From Paraniabella hibiscisoli (GTDB lineage: Bacteria; Bacteroidota; Bacteroidia; Chitinophagales; Chitinophagaceae), in the NCBI RefSeq assembly GCF_022512515.1, contig NZ_JAKWBK010000001.1:4526001-4590000 (forward strand): a stretch of DNA of 64,000 nucleotides, given 5' to 3'. Both the position numbers and the translations under genes were made by a program. The notes beneath the pieces are model-generated. The model ran no database searches. It saw only the letters and a list, made by a program, of their open reading frames with translations, and had not been told where the DNA came from. Below, piece after piece: positions 1-10,139 of the stretch. Position 1 is the stretch's first letter. Each line of letters opens with the position of its first letter.

Positions 1-782
1 AACAGGCCGCGTTATTCGGACTTAAAACAGTTGTTTGCAATAAACAACAGGTACAAGACTATGAAACCGAAACGGAAGTAGATGTGGCCGGGGGAGTTCT
101 TTACCTCGATGATTGTCACGTAAATCCTGCAAAATTAATGCAGGCTTTATACAGACGTTTGCGGGAGATGGGCGTTCATTTTTATTTAAACGCTGAGGTG
201 ACAGACTTTGAAAAAACAGGTAATAAGATCACATCCGTGGTTACCCATACCCAACCTATTCCGGCTGATGAAGTGATCATTGCCAACGGCTCGTGGATGG
301 GTGAGTTATCAAAACTCCTGGGCATCAGAATATTATTACAGCCTGGCAAGGGTTACAGTATGGTGTATGATCAGTTAGCTCATAACCTGCAATATCCATC
401 TATACTAGTAGACGATCGGGTTGCCACTGCACCCATCGATCGTTGGCTGCGCATTGGTGGCACCATGGAAATGAGCGGTCATAGCGATAACATTCTTCCT
501 AAAAGAGTACAATCCATTTATGATGCATTTAAAAAGTACTATCCTAAAATGAACCTGCCTCAGCCGGATACCAGCAAAGCCTGGTTTGGTTACAGGCCTG
601 TAAGTCCCGATGGGTTACCTTATATCGGCAGGCACCATCAATATAAAAACCTCACTTATGCAGGAGGACATGCCATGATGGGCGTGAGTTGCGCTACCGG
701 AACGGGTATATTATTGAATGAAATTATTCAGCATCAACCTACCAGCATTAAAATTGATGCTTTCAGTCCGGAGCGATTTTAA
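1..782 (+). CDS. FAD-dependent D-amino-acid dehydrogenase/oxidase-like protein (5' end outside window)
   Basis: C-terminal part of a DAO-family flavoenzyme that would oxidise an amine or D-amino acid. The reading frame is open from base 3, so the N-terminal FAD-binding Rossmann segment lies left of the window. Visible landmarks are the RPVSPDGLPYIG segment and the late GGHAMMGVSCATGTG segment, typical of the C-terminal FAD-contacting part of DadA/ThiO-like enzymes. Substrate cannot be assigned; glycine oxidase, D-amino-acid dehydrogenase or a sarcosine-oxidase-like enzyme are all possible. A GTG codon at 84 is internal and not a convincing start. No frame break is seen in the visible part. 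Confidence 0.8.
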   Translation, partial: QAALFGLKTVVCNKQQVQDYETETEVDVAGGVLYLDDCHVNPAKLMQALYRRLREMGVHFYLNAEVTDFEKTGNKITSVVTHTQPIPADEVIIANGSWMGELSKLLGIRILLQPGKGYSMVYDQLAHNLQYPSILVDDRVATAPIDRWLRIGGTMEMSGHSDNILPKRVQSIYDAFKKYYPKMNLPQPDTSKAWFGYRPVSPDGLPYIGRHHQYKNLTYAGGHAMMGVSCATGTGILLNEIIQHQPTSIKIDAFSPERF

Positions 783-801
783 CAGGAGCAAATAAAATAA
801 T

Positions 802-1350
802 CTATCGCGACCAAATAGTGTCTTGACAGTCTGTGGTAATTAATTTTGCTTTCGCAAGAAACGAATTTTGAAAATGATGAGACTGAGTAAGAGATTGTAG
901 TTGTGTTTTCAGCTTTTCGCAAGCCTGTCTATAGTTTAAGTTTTTATACTCGTTGTTAGGAAGATTAAAATAGGTATTTTCATGCTCAGACAACAAAGCC
1001 GCATTGATGATAGTTTTACCATCTTTTGAATAAGTCTTTTCACCCCAAAAAACAAGAGTGTAAGTATTGTCCGGACCTGATTTGATATCCGTTCCATAAA
1101 AAATGCCGAAATTATAGCGATCGAAAGCTGCGGCAGGGCCTTCTCTTTGATAAATATGATCCAACCATTCCTCCAAAGTTTTAAACCGTGATACAAAGCC
1201 AGGAGGTGGCGGATCCATTTCTTGTGTGGAGTAATAGCCTGCAGATATGGTTTCCCTGACAATAGACAGGTCTTGACCCGTGTTTTGCTGATGATTACAG
1301 GATACGCAAAACACGATGAGCAGAATAGGCCACCAGGAAACAATCTTCAT
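802..1350 (-). CDS. Lipoprotein of unknown function
   Basis: 182 residues with a lipoprotein signal peptide: a hydrophobic stretch at residues 5-17 ending in the lipobox CVSC, so the mature protein probably starts at Cys18. The remainder is soluble, with a proline-rich patch near residues 46-50 (DPPPPG). No family was recognised. It converges with the upstream oxidoreductase (20 bp between stop codons) and lies 44 bp downstream of panB on the same strand, so it may be read through from panB. Start chosen because the signal peptide follows it directly. Confidence 0.7.
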   Translation of the reverse strand: MKIVSWWPILLIVFCVSCNHQQNTGQDLSIVRETISAGYYSTQEMDPPPPGFVSRFKTLEEWLDHIYQREGPAAAFDRYNFGIFYGTDIKSGPDNTYTLVFWGEKTYSKDGKTIINAALLSEHENTYFNLPNNEYKNLNYRQACEKLKTQLQSLTQSHHFQNSFLAKAKLITTDCQDTIWSR

Positions 1351-1394
1351 CTTAGATTTACATTTTTAGAACGATCACCGCCGGATCCGGCTCA

Positions 1395-2210
1395 TCAATA
1401 CTGCTCCTTCTCGTTGGGGAAATCATTACTTTTTACATCATTCACGTATGATTTAACTGCTTCTGTAGCCTGCTCAAAAATATTCAGGTATTGACGGAGA
1501 AATTTAGGTTTAAACTCAGTATTAATGCCCAGCATATCATGCATCACCAATACCTGGCCATCGCAATATTTACCGGCCCCGATACCAATTACGGGAATAT
1601 GAATACTTTCAGTCACTTCTTTTGCTAGTGAAGCCGGTATCTTCTCCAATACCGTAGCAAAACAACCGGCTTCTTCCAGCAATTTAGCGTCTTCTTTTAA
1701 TTTAGCCGCTTCTGCTTCTTCTTTGGCGCGTACAGCGTAAGTACCAAATTTATAAATGGATTGAGGTGTAAGTCCGAGGTGGCCCATTACGGGGATACCT
1801 GCAGAAACTATTTTTTTAATAGACTCAATGGCTTCTTCTCCTCCTTCGAGTTTAATCGCATGGGCGCCGGTTTCTTTCATGATTCGAATAGCCGAAGCAA
1901 GAGCTATCTCAGAATTGGATTGATAAGTACCAAAAGGAAGATCCACGACTACCAGGCATCTTTGCACACCACGTATTACAGAGGACGCATGGTAGATCAT
2001 CTGGTCTAAGGTAATAGGCAAAGTGGTTTCGTGCCCCGCCATTACATTAGAAGCAGAATCACCCACTAATATTACATCTATACCTGCGCTATCAATGATA
2101 CGGGCAAACGAATAGTCGTATGCCGTAAGCATGGATATTTTTTCACCCGCCTGCTTCATCATCATCAGGGTATTGGTAGTAATGCGTTTTACTTCTTTAT
2201 TTATGGACAC
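1395..2210 (-). CDS. panB: 3-methyl-2-oxobutanoate hydroxymethyltransferase (PanB)
   Basis: Transfers a hydroxymethyl group from 5,10-methylenetetrahydrofolate to 2-oxoisovalerate to make ketopantoate, the first committed step of pantothenate and CoA synthesis in the cytoplasm. 271 residues, the usual family length. Recognisable family segments are [44 protein letters not shown] and [14 protein letters not shown]; the Asp/Asp/Glu metal ligands of the family sit in VGDS, VDLP and KLEG. Intact frame. It follows ppx by 48 bp on the same strand. panC is about 8.5 kb away, so the pathway genes are not in one operon. Confidence 0.96.
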   Translation of the reverse strand: MSINKEVKRITTNTLMMMKQAGEKISMLTAYDYSFARIIDSAGIDVILVGDSASNVMAGHETTLPITLDQMIYHASSVIRGVQRCLVVVDLPFGTYQSNSEIALASAIRIMKETGAHAIKLEGGEEAIESIKKIVSAGIPVMGHLGLTPQSIYKFGTYAVRAKEEAEAAKLKEDAKLLEEAGCFATVLEKIPASLAKEVTESIHIPVIGIGAGKYCDGQVLVMHDMLGINTEFKPKFLRQYLNIFEQATEAVKSYVNDVKSNDFPNEKEQY

Positions 2211-2258
2211 GATTATGTATTTTGAAAAGTGAAATTGAATATTAGCTAACGGAACCGG

Positions 2259-3149
2259 CTATTCGAGGCTTTTTATTACTTCATCATATAAAGCATGGGT
2301 AAGACCATCAGCCAATCCTATTTTAGGAACCAGTATTTCTTCTGCGCCGCCCCATTTTAATACATTGATGTAAATAAGCAGGGCGGGAATGATTACATCG
2401 GCACGGTCCTCGCGTAGCTTATAAGCGCTCATGCGTTCCTGGAGGTTGAGGCTGCTCATTTCTTTATAGAAATCGCGTAGTAGCATCAAAGGCAATGGGC
2501 GGCCTTCTTTTCTTTTGGAAAGTGAAAATACCTTATTAATATTACCGCCGCTACCAATTCCCATAACGCTCCTGGCGTCCTTTACCTGGGCTTTTATTGT
2601 TTCTTTCATTTCCTCCCACTGCTCTTCCTTTACCTGCTGTTTTAAAAGACGAATGGTACCGATATTAAAAGATTGTTTAAAGATCACTTTCTCATTAAGA
2701 AAAAATGTAATTTCTGTACTACCACCACCTACATCAATATAAAGGTAAAGTACATCTTTCTCCAATCCTTCCGCTATATGTGTTTCATAAATCAGCGCAG
2801 CTTCTATATCGCCCGAAATAATTTCTATATCAATTCCGGTTTCCTTTTTTACTCTATTTATGATCTCTTTGGAGTTCCGTGCGTCTCTCATGGCCGAAGT
2901 AGCACAGGCTTTCAGGTGCTTTATATCATAAGCGTCCAGTAAATTCCGGTAGGCTTTCATGGTTGAGATAAGTCTACCGGCCCTTTCGTCTGATATTTCG
3001 CCTGTTTCAAATACATCAAAGCCAAGGCGAAGGGGCACACGTATGAGGTTCGATTTTATAAATTCGGGCTGCTTTCTTTTGCTATGAAATACATCTGTGA
3101 TCAATAATCTTGCTGCGTTACTTCCTATATCGATGGCTGCCAGTTTCAT
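2259..3149 (-). CDS. Exopolyphosphatase / GppA family phosphatase
   Basis: Member of the Ppx/GppA actin-like phosphatase family, which removes terminal phosphate from polyphosphate or pppGpp. 296 residues, equal to the catalytic core without the C-terminal HD extension of long E. coli-type enzymes. Phosphate-binding segments are visible as AAIDIGSNAARLL at the N-terminus and YIDVGGGSTEI near residue 140. It lies 108 bp downstream of ppk1 on the same strand, which favours polyphosphate as substrate; pppGpp hydrolysis remains possible. Confidence 0.92.
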   Translation of the reverse strand: MKLAAIDIGSNAARLLITDVFHSKRKQPEFIKSNLIRVPLRLGFDVFETGEISDERAGRLISTMKAYRNLLDAYDIKHLKACATSAMRDARNSKEIINRVKKETGIDIEIISGDIEAALIYETHIAEGLEKDVLYLYIDVGGGSTEITFFLNEKVIFKQSFNIGTIRLLKQQVKEEQWEEMKETIKAQVKDARSVMGIGSGGNINKVFSLSKRKEGRPLPLMLLRDFYKEMSSLNLQERMSAYKLREDRADVIIPALLIYINVLKWGGAEEILVPKIGLADGLTHALYDEVIKSLE

Positions 3150-3257
3150 CCGTTCATCATTTATAAATTATAGCCTTTTAAATAGACCGGCATACCAAAG
3201 TATCCCTATCATTTACTCAAAAATAGGAATATCTCAGTTTGCTTGATGCTGCAAATA

Positions 3258-5314
3258 TCAGTAAGATTTATTAGCAAGGTAATTGTAAATTTCTTCCTGT
3301 GATCTTACTTCGTCTTTGTTTTTCCTTTTAACGTACTCATTATCGAGTTCATTATTCAAAATCCTTGCCTTAGTATTGTCTTTGAGCTGAATATTCAGAA
3401 TATCGATCAATTCCTGTTTCAGGTCCTCGTTTTTAATAGGGCAGGTGGCTTCTACCCGATGCTCAATATTGCGGATCATCCAGTCTGCAGAAGAGATGTA
3501 CACTTTCTGATCTCCGCGGTTATGAAATACCCAAACCCGGGCATGTTCGAGGTATTCGTCTATAATGCTGATAGCTTTTATGGGCGTTTTAAACTTCTTA
3601 CTTTCCGATTGCATACAAAAGATACCTCTCACAATCAACTTGATCACAACGCCTGCCTTGGCCGCCTCGGTTAATTTTTCAATCAACTTAGCATCTGCCA
3701 TGGAGTTCATTTTGAGGATGATTTCTGCAGGATGTCCTTTACGCGCCGCAGCTACTTCTGCATCAATCAGCTTATTTAGCTCGGTCCGTATAAATCCAGG
3801 ACTGGGAACTAAGGTCCGGCATTTTTCGAGGAAATGAAATCCGGTTTCGGGTTTCTCCAGGAAATTAAAAATACGGTTAACATCTGCCATGATAAATCTG
3901 TTGGAGGTCAACAAGCAATGATCTCCGTATAACCTCGCCGTTTTTTCATTTACATTGCCCGTACTTACAAAACCATGGTAATGTGTTTTACCCTTAATAC
4001 GCTTCTTGATTACGCAGATCTTGGCATGCACTTTCATATCCTGTATACCCGTCAATACTTTTGCGCCTACGTCTAAAAGCACCTGTTGCCACTGCAGGTT
4101 GGCTTCTTCATCAAAACGAGCTTTTAGCTCCATCATCACCGTTACCTCTTTTCCATTGCGAACGGCATTCACCAGTGCATTAACAATTTTAGATTGTGAA
4201 GCGAGGCGGTAACAGGCTATTTTAATAGAAACCACGTCGGGGTCAAAGGCAGCTTCCCTGATCATATCAACAACGGGAGTGAAGCTGTGATAGGGAAAAT
4301 TCAACAATACATCCCGCTTCATCAGCACGTCTCCAACACGCTCATCTTGCAATACAGGGTGAGTGAAGGGTTGTTTGCGCTTTGCTTTATAAGTAAAGAC
4401 CTGGGATGGGAAATCCATAAAATGCCTGAAATTGTGGATGCTTCCTCCGGGCATCAGGTTATCTTTTTGGTTAAACCCAGCCTGGCCAGCAGGTACTCCA
4501 AAAATCCCGGATCCATATTTTCATCGTAAGCGAGGCGAATAGGCTTACCTTTTTTGCGATTTCTCAGCCCTTTTTCCAGTTTCTGTATAATAGTAGTAGT
4601 ATCGGAATTGTCGATATCTAATTCAGCATCCCTGGTAAACTTAAAAATATGCGCCTGAAACTCATCGTACCCCATAAAGCTAAAGATATCAGGCAGGTTA
4701 AACTTGATGGCATCTTCCAGCAGCATGATGTCATGCGTACCTTCTTTTGAGGGTAATACAATGAAACGGCTGCCGACTGCGGTAACCGGTACTTCTATAA
4801 TAGCATATTTACGGTCGGCTTTATCTGAGCTTTTAGACATAACCACCCCAAGGAAAATAGATTTATCTCTCAGGTTGGGGAATTTTTTAATATTCTCCAC
4901 CATGAGCGGCACTATGTTAGCGCTTACCTCGTTATCAAAAAAGTCTAAAATGAATTTTTTCTGTTCGGAATTCAGTTGTTTGTCGTTCTTAAGGAAAATG
5001 TTCTGGTTATTCATTTCCGTTAACACTTCAGCCCATACCCGTTCAAAGGCGGCCTGGTGTTCGGCATTAACACGCTGCACTTCATCCAGGATTTTCTGAG
5101 GATTTTTCTCAGAATGCATCTTCATCTTGGTTTCTATTTGTAACATCCTTTTAAGTGATGCTACACGCACGCGAAAGAATTCATCCCGGTTATTGGAAAA
5201 AATGCCGAGAAACTTAACCCGCTCTCTTAAAGGCACGGTATGATCCGATGCTTCCTGCAAAACTCTTTCATTAAACGATAGCCAGCTGATATCTCTTGGA
5301 ATAAGTTTCAACAT
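3258..5314 (-). CDS. ppk1: Polyphosphate kinase 1 (frame broken once)
   Basis: Makes polyphosphate reversibly from ATP through a phosphohistidine intermediate. The two parts read as one 685-residue protein, normal PPK1 length: N-terminal domain beginning PRDISWLSFNERVL, head domain, then catalytic PLD-like domains with KVHAKICVI (phosphohistidine region) and HGFVSTGNVNEKTA. The frame breaks at about 4458-4470, in a run of five A on the coding strand after GLTK; a sixth A restores KKDNLMPGG, the expected family join. Because the premature TGA overlaps an ATG as TGATG, the second half could be mistaken for a coupled gene, but it starts mid-domain. Likely co-transcribed with ppx. Confidence 0.93.
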
Positions 5315-5520
5315 TGTAATTTAAGTTTTCAATATATAAAAAATATCCGATAAATATAGGACACCTGCCTATAGCCAATTAAAAACCAACTTTAAGTATT
5401 TATTATTTTTTTATATAAGTGAAGCGGGAACTCATAAGCAGGTATTTAATAAGGGAGAAAACCTCTTATAGGGTGCAAAACCTTCACCTATAGCTATTGG
5501 TTTTAAACGCTTTTTTCCCT

Positions 5521-5527
5521 TACTTTG
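5521..5527 (+). promoter_or_regulatory. Candidate pdhA promoter -7 box
   Basis: TACTTTG, one base shorter than the Bacteroidota consensus TAnnTTTG, 39 bp before the pdhA GTG start. A TTGG about 20 bp upstream could act as the -33 element. The 250-bp gap holding it separates divergent ppk1 and pdhA. Confidence 0.45.
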
Positions 5528-5565
5528 CACTCCACGAAGGAGTTCTTCGGACAAAAATTTAGCGA

Positions 5566-6560
5566 GTGGCAACAAAATTTTCTAAAGAAACATATTTATA
5601 CTGGTACGAATTGATGCAATTGATTCGCCAGTTTGAACTTACAGCGGAAGAAAAGTATAAAATGGAAGGTAAAATACGCGGATTTTTTCACGCGTATGTG
5701 GGTCAGGAAGCTATTGCAGCAGGTTGCATGACGGCAACAAGACCTGATGACATGTTCATTACAGCTTATCGCGATCACGGATTAGCTATTGCAAAAGGTG
5801 TATCCGTAGATAGCTGTATGGCTGAACTGTATGGAAAAGCTACTGGTTGTGCAAAAGGTAAAGGCGGAAGCATGCACTTTTTGGTAAAAAAGAAAACTTC
5901 TATGGTGGTCATGGCATCGTAGGTGCTCAGATTGGTACCGGTACCGGGCTTGCTTTTGCAGAACACTATAAAGATACCGACAATGTAGTGCTTTGCTTTT
6001 TTGGAGATGGTGCAGCAAGACAGGGTATCTTACACGAAAGCTTTAACCTGGCCATGCTTTGGAAATTGCCGGTAATTTACATTTGCGAGAATAACAACTA
6101 CGCAATGGGTACATCTGTTGAGCGTACTTCGAATGTAACAGATATCTATAAATTAGGTGCAGGTTTTGATATGCCATCGGCTGTGGTGGATGGAATGAAT
6201 CCTGAATCAGTACACGATGCTATTGCTGAAGCAGTAAAACGTGCACGTGAAAAAGGTGGCCCAACCTTACTGGAAATAAAAACCTACCGTTATAAAGGTC
6301 ACTCTATTAGTGATCCTCAAAAATACAGGACTAAGGATGAAGTTGATGAGTACAAATCCAAAGATCCTATCTCCATCCTGAAAAAGAACATCCTGGATAA
6401 TAACTACGCTACAGAAGAATCGTTGACGGAAATAGATAGCCGTTGTGAAGAAGTGGTAGCTAATTCTGTGAAATTTGCAGAAGAAAGCCCGATTCCGAAT
6501 GATGACGAGGTATTAAAGGATGTTTACATGGATCAGAACTATCCTTTCATAGTTGATTAA
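5566..6560 (+). CDS. pdhA: Pyruvate dehydrogenase E1 component, alpha subunit (frame broken once)
   Basis: Thiamine-diphosphate-dependent E1 alpha subunit that decarboxylates pyruvate for the pyruvate dehydrogenase complex. About 331 residues once joined. GTG start giving MATKFSKETY, a usual N-terminus for the family; no ATG is available upstream. The ThDP motif is intact: GDGAARQG followed after the usual spacing by ENNNYA. The frame breaks at about 5878-5882 in a run of five T; a sixth T gives MHFFGKKENFYGGHGIVGAQ. No E1 beta gene follows; the next gene encodes a TPR membrane protein 25 bp downstream. Confidence 0.93.
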
Positions 6561-6585
6561 TATTTAAATTTCCATCAAGAATAAA

Positions 6586-7284
6586 ATGGCAGATAACATA
6601 AACCAACAAGCTGGTAACGAAACGCTTGAGCAAAACGAAGCTGTAGAAAAAGCGAAGCAGGTTTGGAGCAAAAATGGCAAAAACATCTCACTTTTCTTAG
6701 GTGTGGTAGTTGTTGCAGTAGGTGGTTTTTTCGCTTACAAACATTTTGTAAAAGGCCCTAAAGAAGCAGAAGCTGCTGATAAAATTTACAAAGCAGAGCA
6801 GTATTACGAAATGGATTCCGTTAACCTCGCTTTAAATGGCGACGGAGTAAATCCCGGCTTTATTAAAGTGGCTGATAATTACAGTGGAACCGTAAAAGGA
6901 AACCTGGCTAATTTTTATGCAGGTAGCTGTTATATTAAATTGAATCAGAACGATAAAGCTGTTCAGTATCTGAAAGAATTCAGCACAGATTCCAAGCAGA
7001 TTCAACAGCGCGCTTACCTTTTATTAGGCGATGCTTATGGTGACCTGGGCAAGGGAGCCGAAGCTTTGGATTATTACAAAAAAGCAGCACATCATTTTGA
7101 AGCAGATCCTCAACAGAGTTCTGACGCGCTTTTCAGAGGTGCATTTTTAGCACAGAATGTGCTAAATAACAAAGATGAAGCAATTGCACTTTTCAAAGAA
7201 TTAAAAGAAAAATATCCCCGCACGCAGCAAGGTTTTGAAGCTGATAAGTACCTGGCACAGTTAGGGGTGTATAATGTTAATTAA
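6586..7284 (+). CDS. Membrane-anchored tetratricopeptide (YfgM-like) protein
   Basis: 232 residues: a charged cytoplasmic N-terminus of about 35 residues, one transmembrane helix at about residues 38-58 (SLFLGVVVVAVGGFFAYKHF), then alpha-helical TPR-type repeats. This YfgM-like layout in other bacteria supports envelope protein folding; here the function is inferred only from architecture. It sits 25 bp after pdhA and its stop is 2 bp before the ribH start, so the three genes are probably one transcript. Confidence 0.8.
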   Translation: MADNINQQAGNETLEQNEAVEKAKQVWSKNGKNISLFLGVVVVAVGGFFAYKHFVKGPKEAEAADKIYKAEQYYEMDSVNLALNGDGVNPGFIKVADNYSGTVKGNLANFYAGSCYIKLNQNDKAVQYLKEFSTDSKQIQQRAYLLLGDAYGDLGKGAEALDYYKKAAHHFEADPQQSSDALFRGAFLAQNVLNNKDEAIALFKELKEKYPRTQQGFEADKYLAQLGVYNVN

Positions 7285-7286
7285 TA

Positions 7287-7763
7287 ATGGCATCAACTGG
7301 TAACAGTAATTTATTAAATACCAATAAAGGCATCTTTAAGCAGGATGCCTTTATTGTTTTAGTAAAAACAGAATGGAACGCACATATTGTAGACGAGCTG
7401 GAAGCCGGCTGTCTTCGCGTATTAAAACAATATAATGCAAGGATAGAAGTACTGATTGTACCTGGCTGCGTAGAAATACCCTTCGCTGTTAACCGGCACT
7501 GGAACAAAGCCAAACAGCAATTTGACGAACCTCATGCTTATATAGCACTTGGTACGGTTGTAAAGGGCGATACACCCCATTTTGACTATGTATGTAAAAT
7601 GGTGGCCGATGGTATATTACAACTAAACCTGATGTTGCCTGTACCAACTATATTTGGCGTGCTAACAGTAAATACGGAAGAACAGGCCATTGAAAGAATA
7701 GGTGGAAAACATGGACATAAAGGTGAGGAAGCAGCTATCACAGCGCTAAAAATGTTGGACTAG
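7287..7763 (+). CDS. ribH: 6,7-dimethyl-8-ribityllumazine synthase
   Basis: Condenses 5-amino-6-ribitylamino-uracil with 3,4-dihydroxy-2-butanone 4-phosphate in riboflavin synthesis. 158 residues, normal length. Family landmarks: FIVLVKTEWNAHI, VPGCVEIPFAV, GTVVKGDTPHFDYV carrying the general acid-base His, and VLTVNTEEQA. Begins 2 bp after the preceding stop, so it is translationally close to that gene. No FMN riboswitch is evident because the gene is internal to an operon. Confidence 0.96.
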   Translation: MASTGNSNLLNTNKGIFKQDAFIVLVKTEWNAHIVDELEAGCLRVLKQYNARIEVLIVPGCVEIPFAVNRHWNKAKQQFDEPHAYIALGTVVKGDTPHFDYVCKMVADGILQLNLMLPVPTIFGVLTVNTEEQAIERIGGKHGHKGEEAAITALKMLD

Positions 7764-7901
7764 CATTACATAAATGTGCGATTTAATATGTACGTTGTAA
7801 GATGTATATACTAACTAGCTACCTTGCGATGATACATCGTACCTCTTACGTGTCAAACATCATTCATACTCTAGTCATCTGTCAAACTTTGAACTTAAAT
7901 A

Positions 7902-8624
7902 ATGTATAACGTTCATATTTTTATACCTTGTTTTGTAGACCAGTTATATCCTGAAACGGGATTTAATATGGTGAAAGTGTTGGAGAAATTCGGTTGTACA
8001 GTTCAATACAATGCCAATCAAACCTGCTGTGGTCAGCCTGCTTTTAATGCCGGCTTCTGGGATCAATCCAAGGCCGTATGTAATAAGTTTATCAATGATT
8101 TTAAGGATGCTGAGTATATAGTGGCGCCCAGTGCCAGTTGTGTGGGCTTTATACGTAACTATTACCAGAAGCTATTTGATAACTCATCCCTGCACAACGA
8201 GGTCAAATCGATGGCTTCCCGGACCTTCGAGTTTTCTGAATTTCTCCTTAACGTCTTAAGGGTGGAGAATTGTGGGGCTGAACTAAATGGCCTGGCCACC
8301 TATCATGACAGCTGTGCTGCTTTAAGAGAATGTAAGATTAAGCAAGGGCCGAGGCAATTACTTGGTAATGTAAAAGGCTTATACCTTACAGAAATGAACG
8401 ATGTAGAAACCTGCTGTGGTTTTGGTGGTACTTTCGCAGTAAAGTTCCCGGGTATATCCGTTGGAATGGGAGAGCAAAAAGTAGAGAATGCCATAGCCAC
8501 AGATGCGGATTATATTATCAGCACGGATTTGTCCTGCCTGATGCACCTGCAGGGATATATCAATGGCAAAGGCTACCGTATTAAACCTATGCACCTGGCC
8601 GATGTATTAGCAAGTGGCTGGTAA
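7902..8624 (+). CDS. LutA/YkgE-type iron-sulfur protein
   Basis: 240 residues with two cysteine-rich CCG-domain repeats: QTCCGQPAFNAGF near residue 43 and ETCCGFGGTFAVKF near residue 170, the paired motifs of heterodisulfide-reductase-D/LutA-type subunits. In lactate oxidation LutA works with LutB and LutC, which are not adjacent here, so the partner is unknown. The gene converges with a small membrane protein gene, the stop codons being 4 bp apart. Confidence 0.87.
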   Translation: MYNVHIFIPCFVDQLYPETGFNMVKVLEKFGCTVQYNANQTCCGQPAFNAGFWDQSKAVCNKFINDFKDAEYIVAPSASCVGFIRNYYQKLFDNSSLHNEVKSMASRTFEFSEFLLNVLRVENCGAELNGLATYHDSCAALRECKIKQGPRQLLGNVKGLYLTEMNDVETCCGFGGTFAVKFPGISVGMGEQKVENAIATDADYIISTDLSCLMHLQGYINGKGYRIKPMHLADVLASGW

Positions 8625-8628
8625 AACC

Positions 8629-8883
8629 CTACTTTATTTTTCGTGATTTTAGTTCTGCATTAATTTGCCCCAGTCTCATAAAACTGGGAAGCAATGACAA
8701 CATAGCAACTGGTATCACGAATATCACCATGTAATTCTTGCTTTTCAATACAAGATAAAACAGTATCAGGCAAGCTGCAATCATCACTATACCCAGACCA
8801 AAGGCTACGCCGGTAAGCAATTTTTTCTGCTTAACTAATTCCTCCGTACTTAATTCAGTTACATCATTGGTCTTTGTCTTCAT
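8629..8883 (-). CDS. Small two-helix membrane protein
   Basis: 84 residues with two predicted transmembrane helices, about residues 25-46 and 52-70, separated by a short KSKNY loop; basic C-terminus. No family was recognised. It starts 21 bp after the metZ stop, suggesting co-transcription at the end of the panC-osmC-metZ operon, but nothing ties it to sulfur metabolism. Confidence 0.6.
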   Translation of the reverse strand: MKTKTNDVTELSTEELVKQKKLLTGVAFGLGIVMIAACLILFYLVLKSKNYMVIFVIPVAMLSLLPSFMRLGQINAELKSRKIK

Positions 8884-8904
8884 TAGTTGATCAGTTGTTT
8901 CGGT

Positions 8905-10086
8905 TTAATTAATGCTGTTTAAGGCCTGTTCAATATCGTAGATGACATCATCAGGATGCTCTAGTCCTACAGAAATACGGATAAGACCCGGTGTAATACC
9001 AACCTTCAAACGCTCTTCTTCACTCAGTTTAGAATGCGTGGTACTGGCGGGATGCGAGGCGATGCTACGTGAATCACCCAGGTTAGGCGTTAGAGACAAC
9101 AATTGCAGGGCGTCCATAAATTTCCGGCCTGCTTCAACGCCGCCTTTTATCTCGAAACAAACAATACCACCACCGCGCTCATCTGTTTTTTTGCTATTTC
9201 GTGTTGAGGGTGCGAGGGGAGAAAAGGATACTTCACCCATTGCAATTTAGCGTTTTTTTCGAGAGTTTCTGCCACTTTTAAAGCATTGGCCGAATGGCGG
9301 GTGATACGTACATCTAAAGTCTCCAGGCTTTTGGTCAACACCCAGGCATTAAAGGCCGAGAGGGTAGGACCTGAATTGCGACAGAACAGGTATACTTCAT
9401 TGATCAGCTCTTTTTGCCGGCAATAACACCTCCTAAAACGCGTCCCTGTCCATCAATCCATTTAGTAGCGGAGTGGATAACCAGATCAGCGCCAAAATCT
9501 GTAGGCGTTTGCAAAAACGGGGTAGCAAAACAATTGTCTACATTAAATATCAGGTTATGTTTTTCGCCAGTTGGCCTGCCTTTTCGAGGTCAATCAGCTC
9601 TAATTGAGGATTGGTGGGAGTTTCAAGATAAAGCATTTTCGTATTGGGCTTTACCGAAGCTTCCCAGTTATCGATATCCGCTGCATCAACCAACGTAAAT
9701 TCAATACCGAATTTCCCCAAAAATTTGGTAACAACCGTGTTGGTACCGCCAAACATAGAACGGCAACACAACAAATGATCTCCCGTTTTTAAAAGTGCCA
9801 TAAAGGAGTTGAATACAGCCGCCATACCGCTGGCAACTGCAAAACCTGCTTCACACTTTTCCAGCAACGCAATTTTATGTGCAAATTCATCTACCGTAGG
9901 ATTACTGTAACGGCTGTAAATATTATCATCCGACTCATCGGCAAATGCTGCGCGCATCGACTCCGCGTTTTCAAAAGTAAAGCTACTCGTTAAAAACAAG
10001 GGAGTAGAATGCTCCATTTGGTAGGTGCGTTCTGTTTGTGTTCTAACTGCAATGGTAGAGGGATGAAGGGATCGTTTGTTACTCAA
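8905..10086 (-). CDS. metZ: O-succinylhomoserine sulfhydrylase / Cys-Met metabolism PLP enzyme (frame broken three times)
   Basis: PLP-dependent gamma-replacement enzyme of the Cys/Met metabolism family; in Bacteroidota it usually makes homocysteine directly from O-acylhomoserine and sulfide. About 394 residues when joined. Segments: YSRYSNPTVDEF, ASGMAAVFN, LETPTNPQL, the PLP-lysine motif HSATKWIDG and a C-terminal RISVGLEHPDDV. Frame breaks lie at 9173-9174 (CC), 9411-9415 (five T) and 9560-9564 (five T) on the plus strand; one base added in each restores a continuous family sequence. Cystathionine gamma-synthase/lyase are alternatives. 53 bp downstream of the osmC-like gene. Confidence 0.88.
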
Positions 10087-10139
10087 CGTATAGTATTTAA
10101 ATTCGGGGTCTTTTAATTATTGTATTTGAAATCTGCCGA

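Noticed and set aside
4454-4458. TGATG overlap between the two halves of PPK1, which looks like translational coupling of two genes
   Set aside because: The second half begins in the middle of a conserved domain, and one added A in the neighbouring run of five joins the family sequence KKDNLMPGG; coupling is not needed.
5315-5565. Possible riboswitch or leader RNA before pdhA
   Set aside because: No conserved motif or stable structure was recognised; only a promoter-like box is supported.
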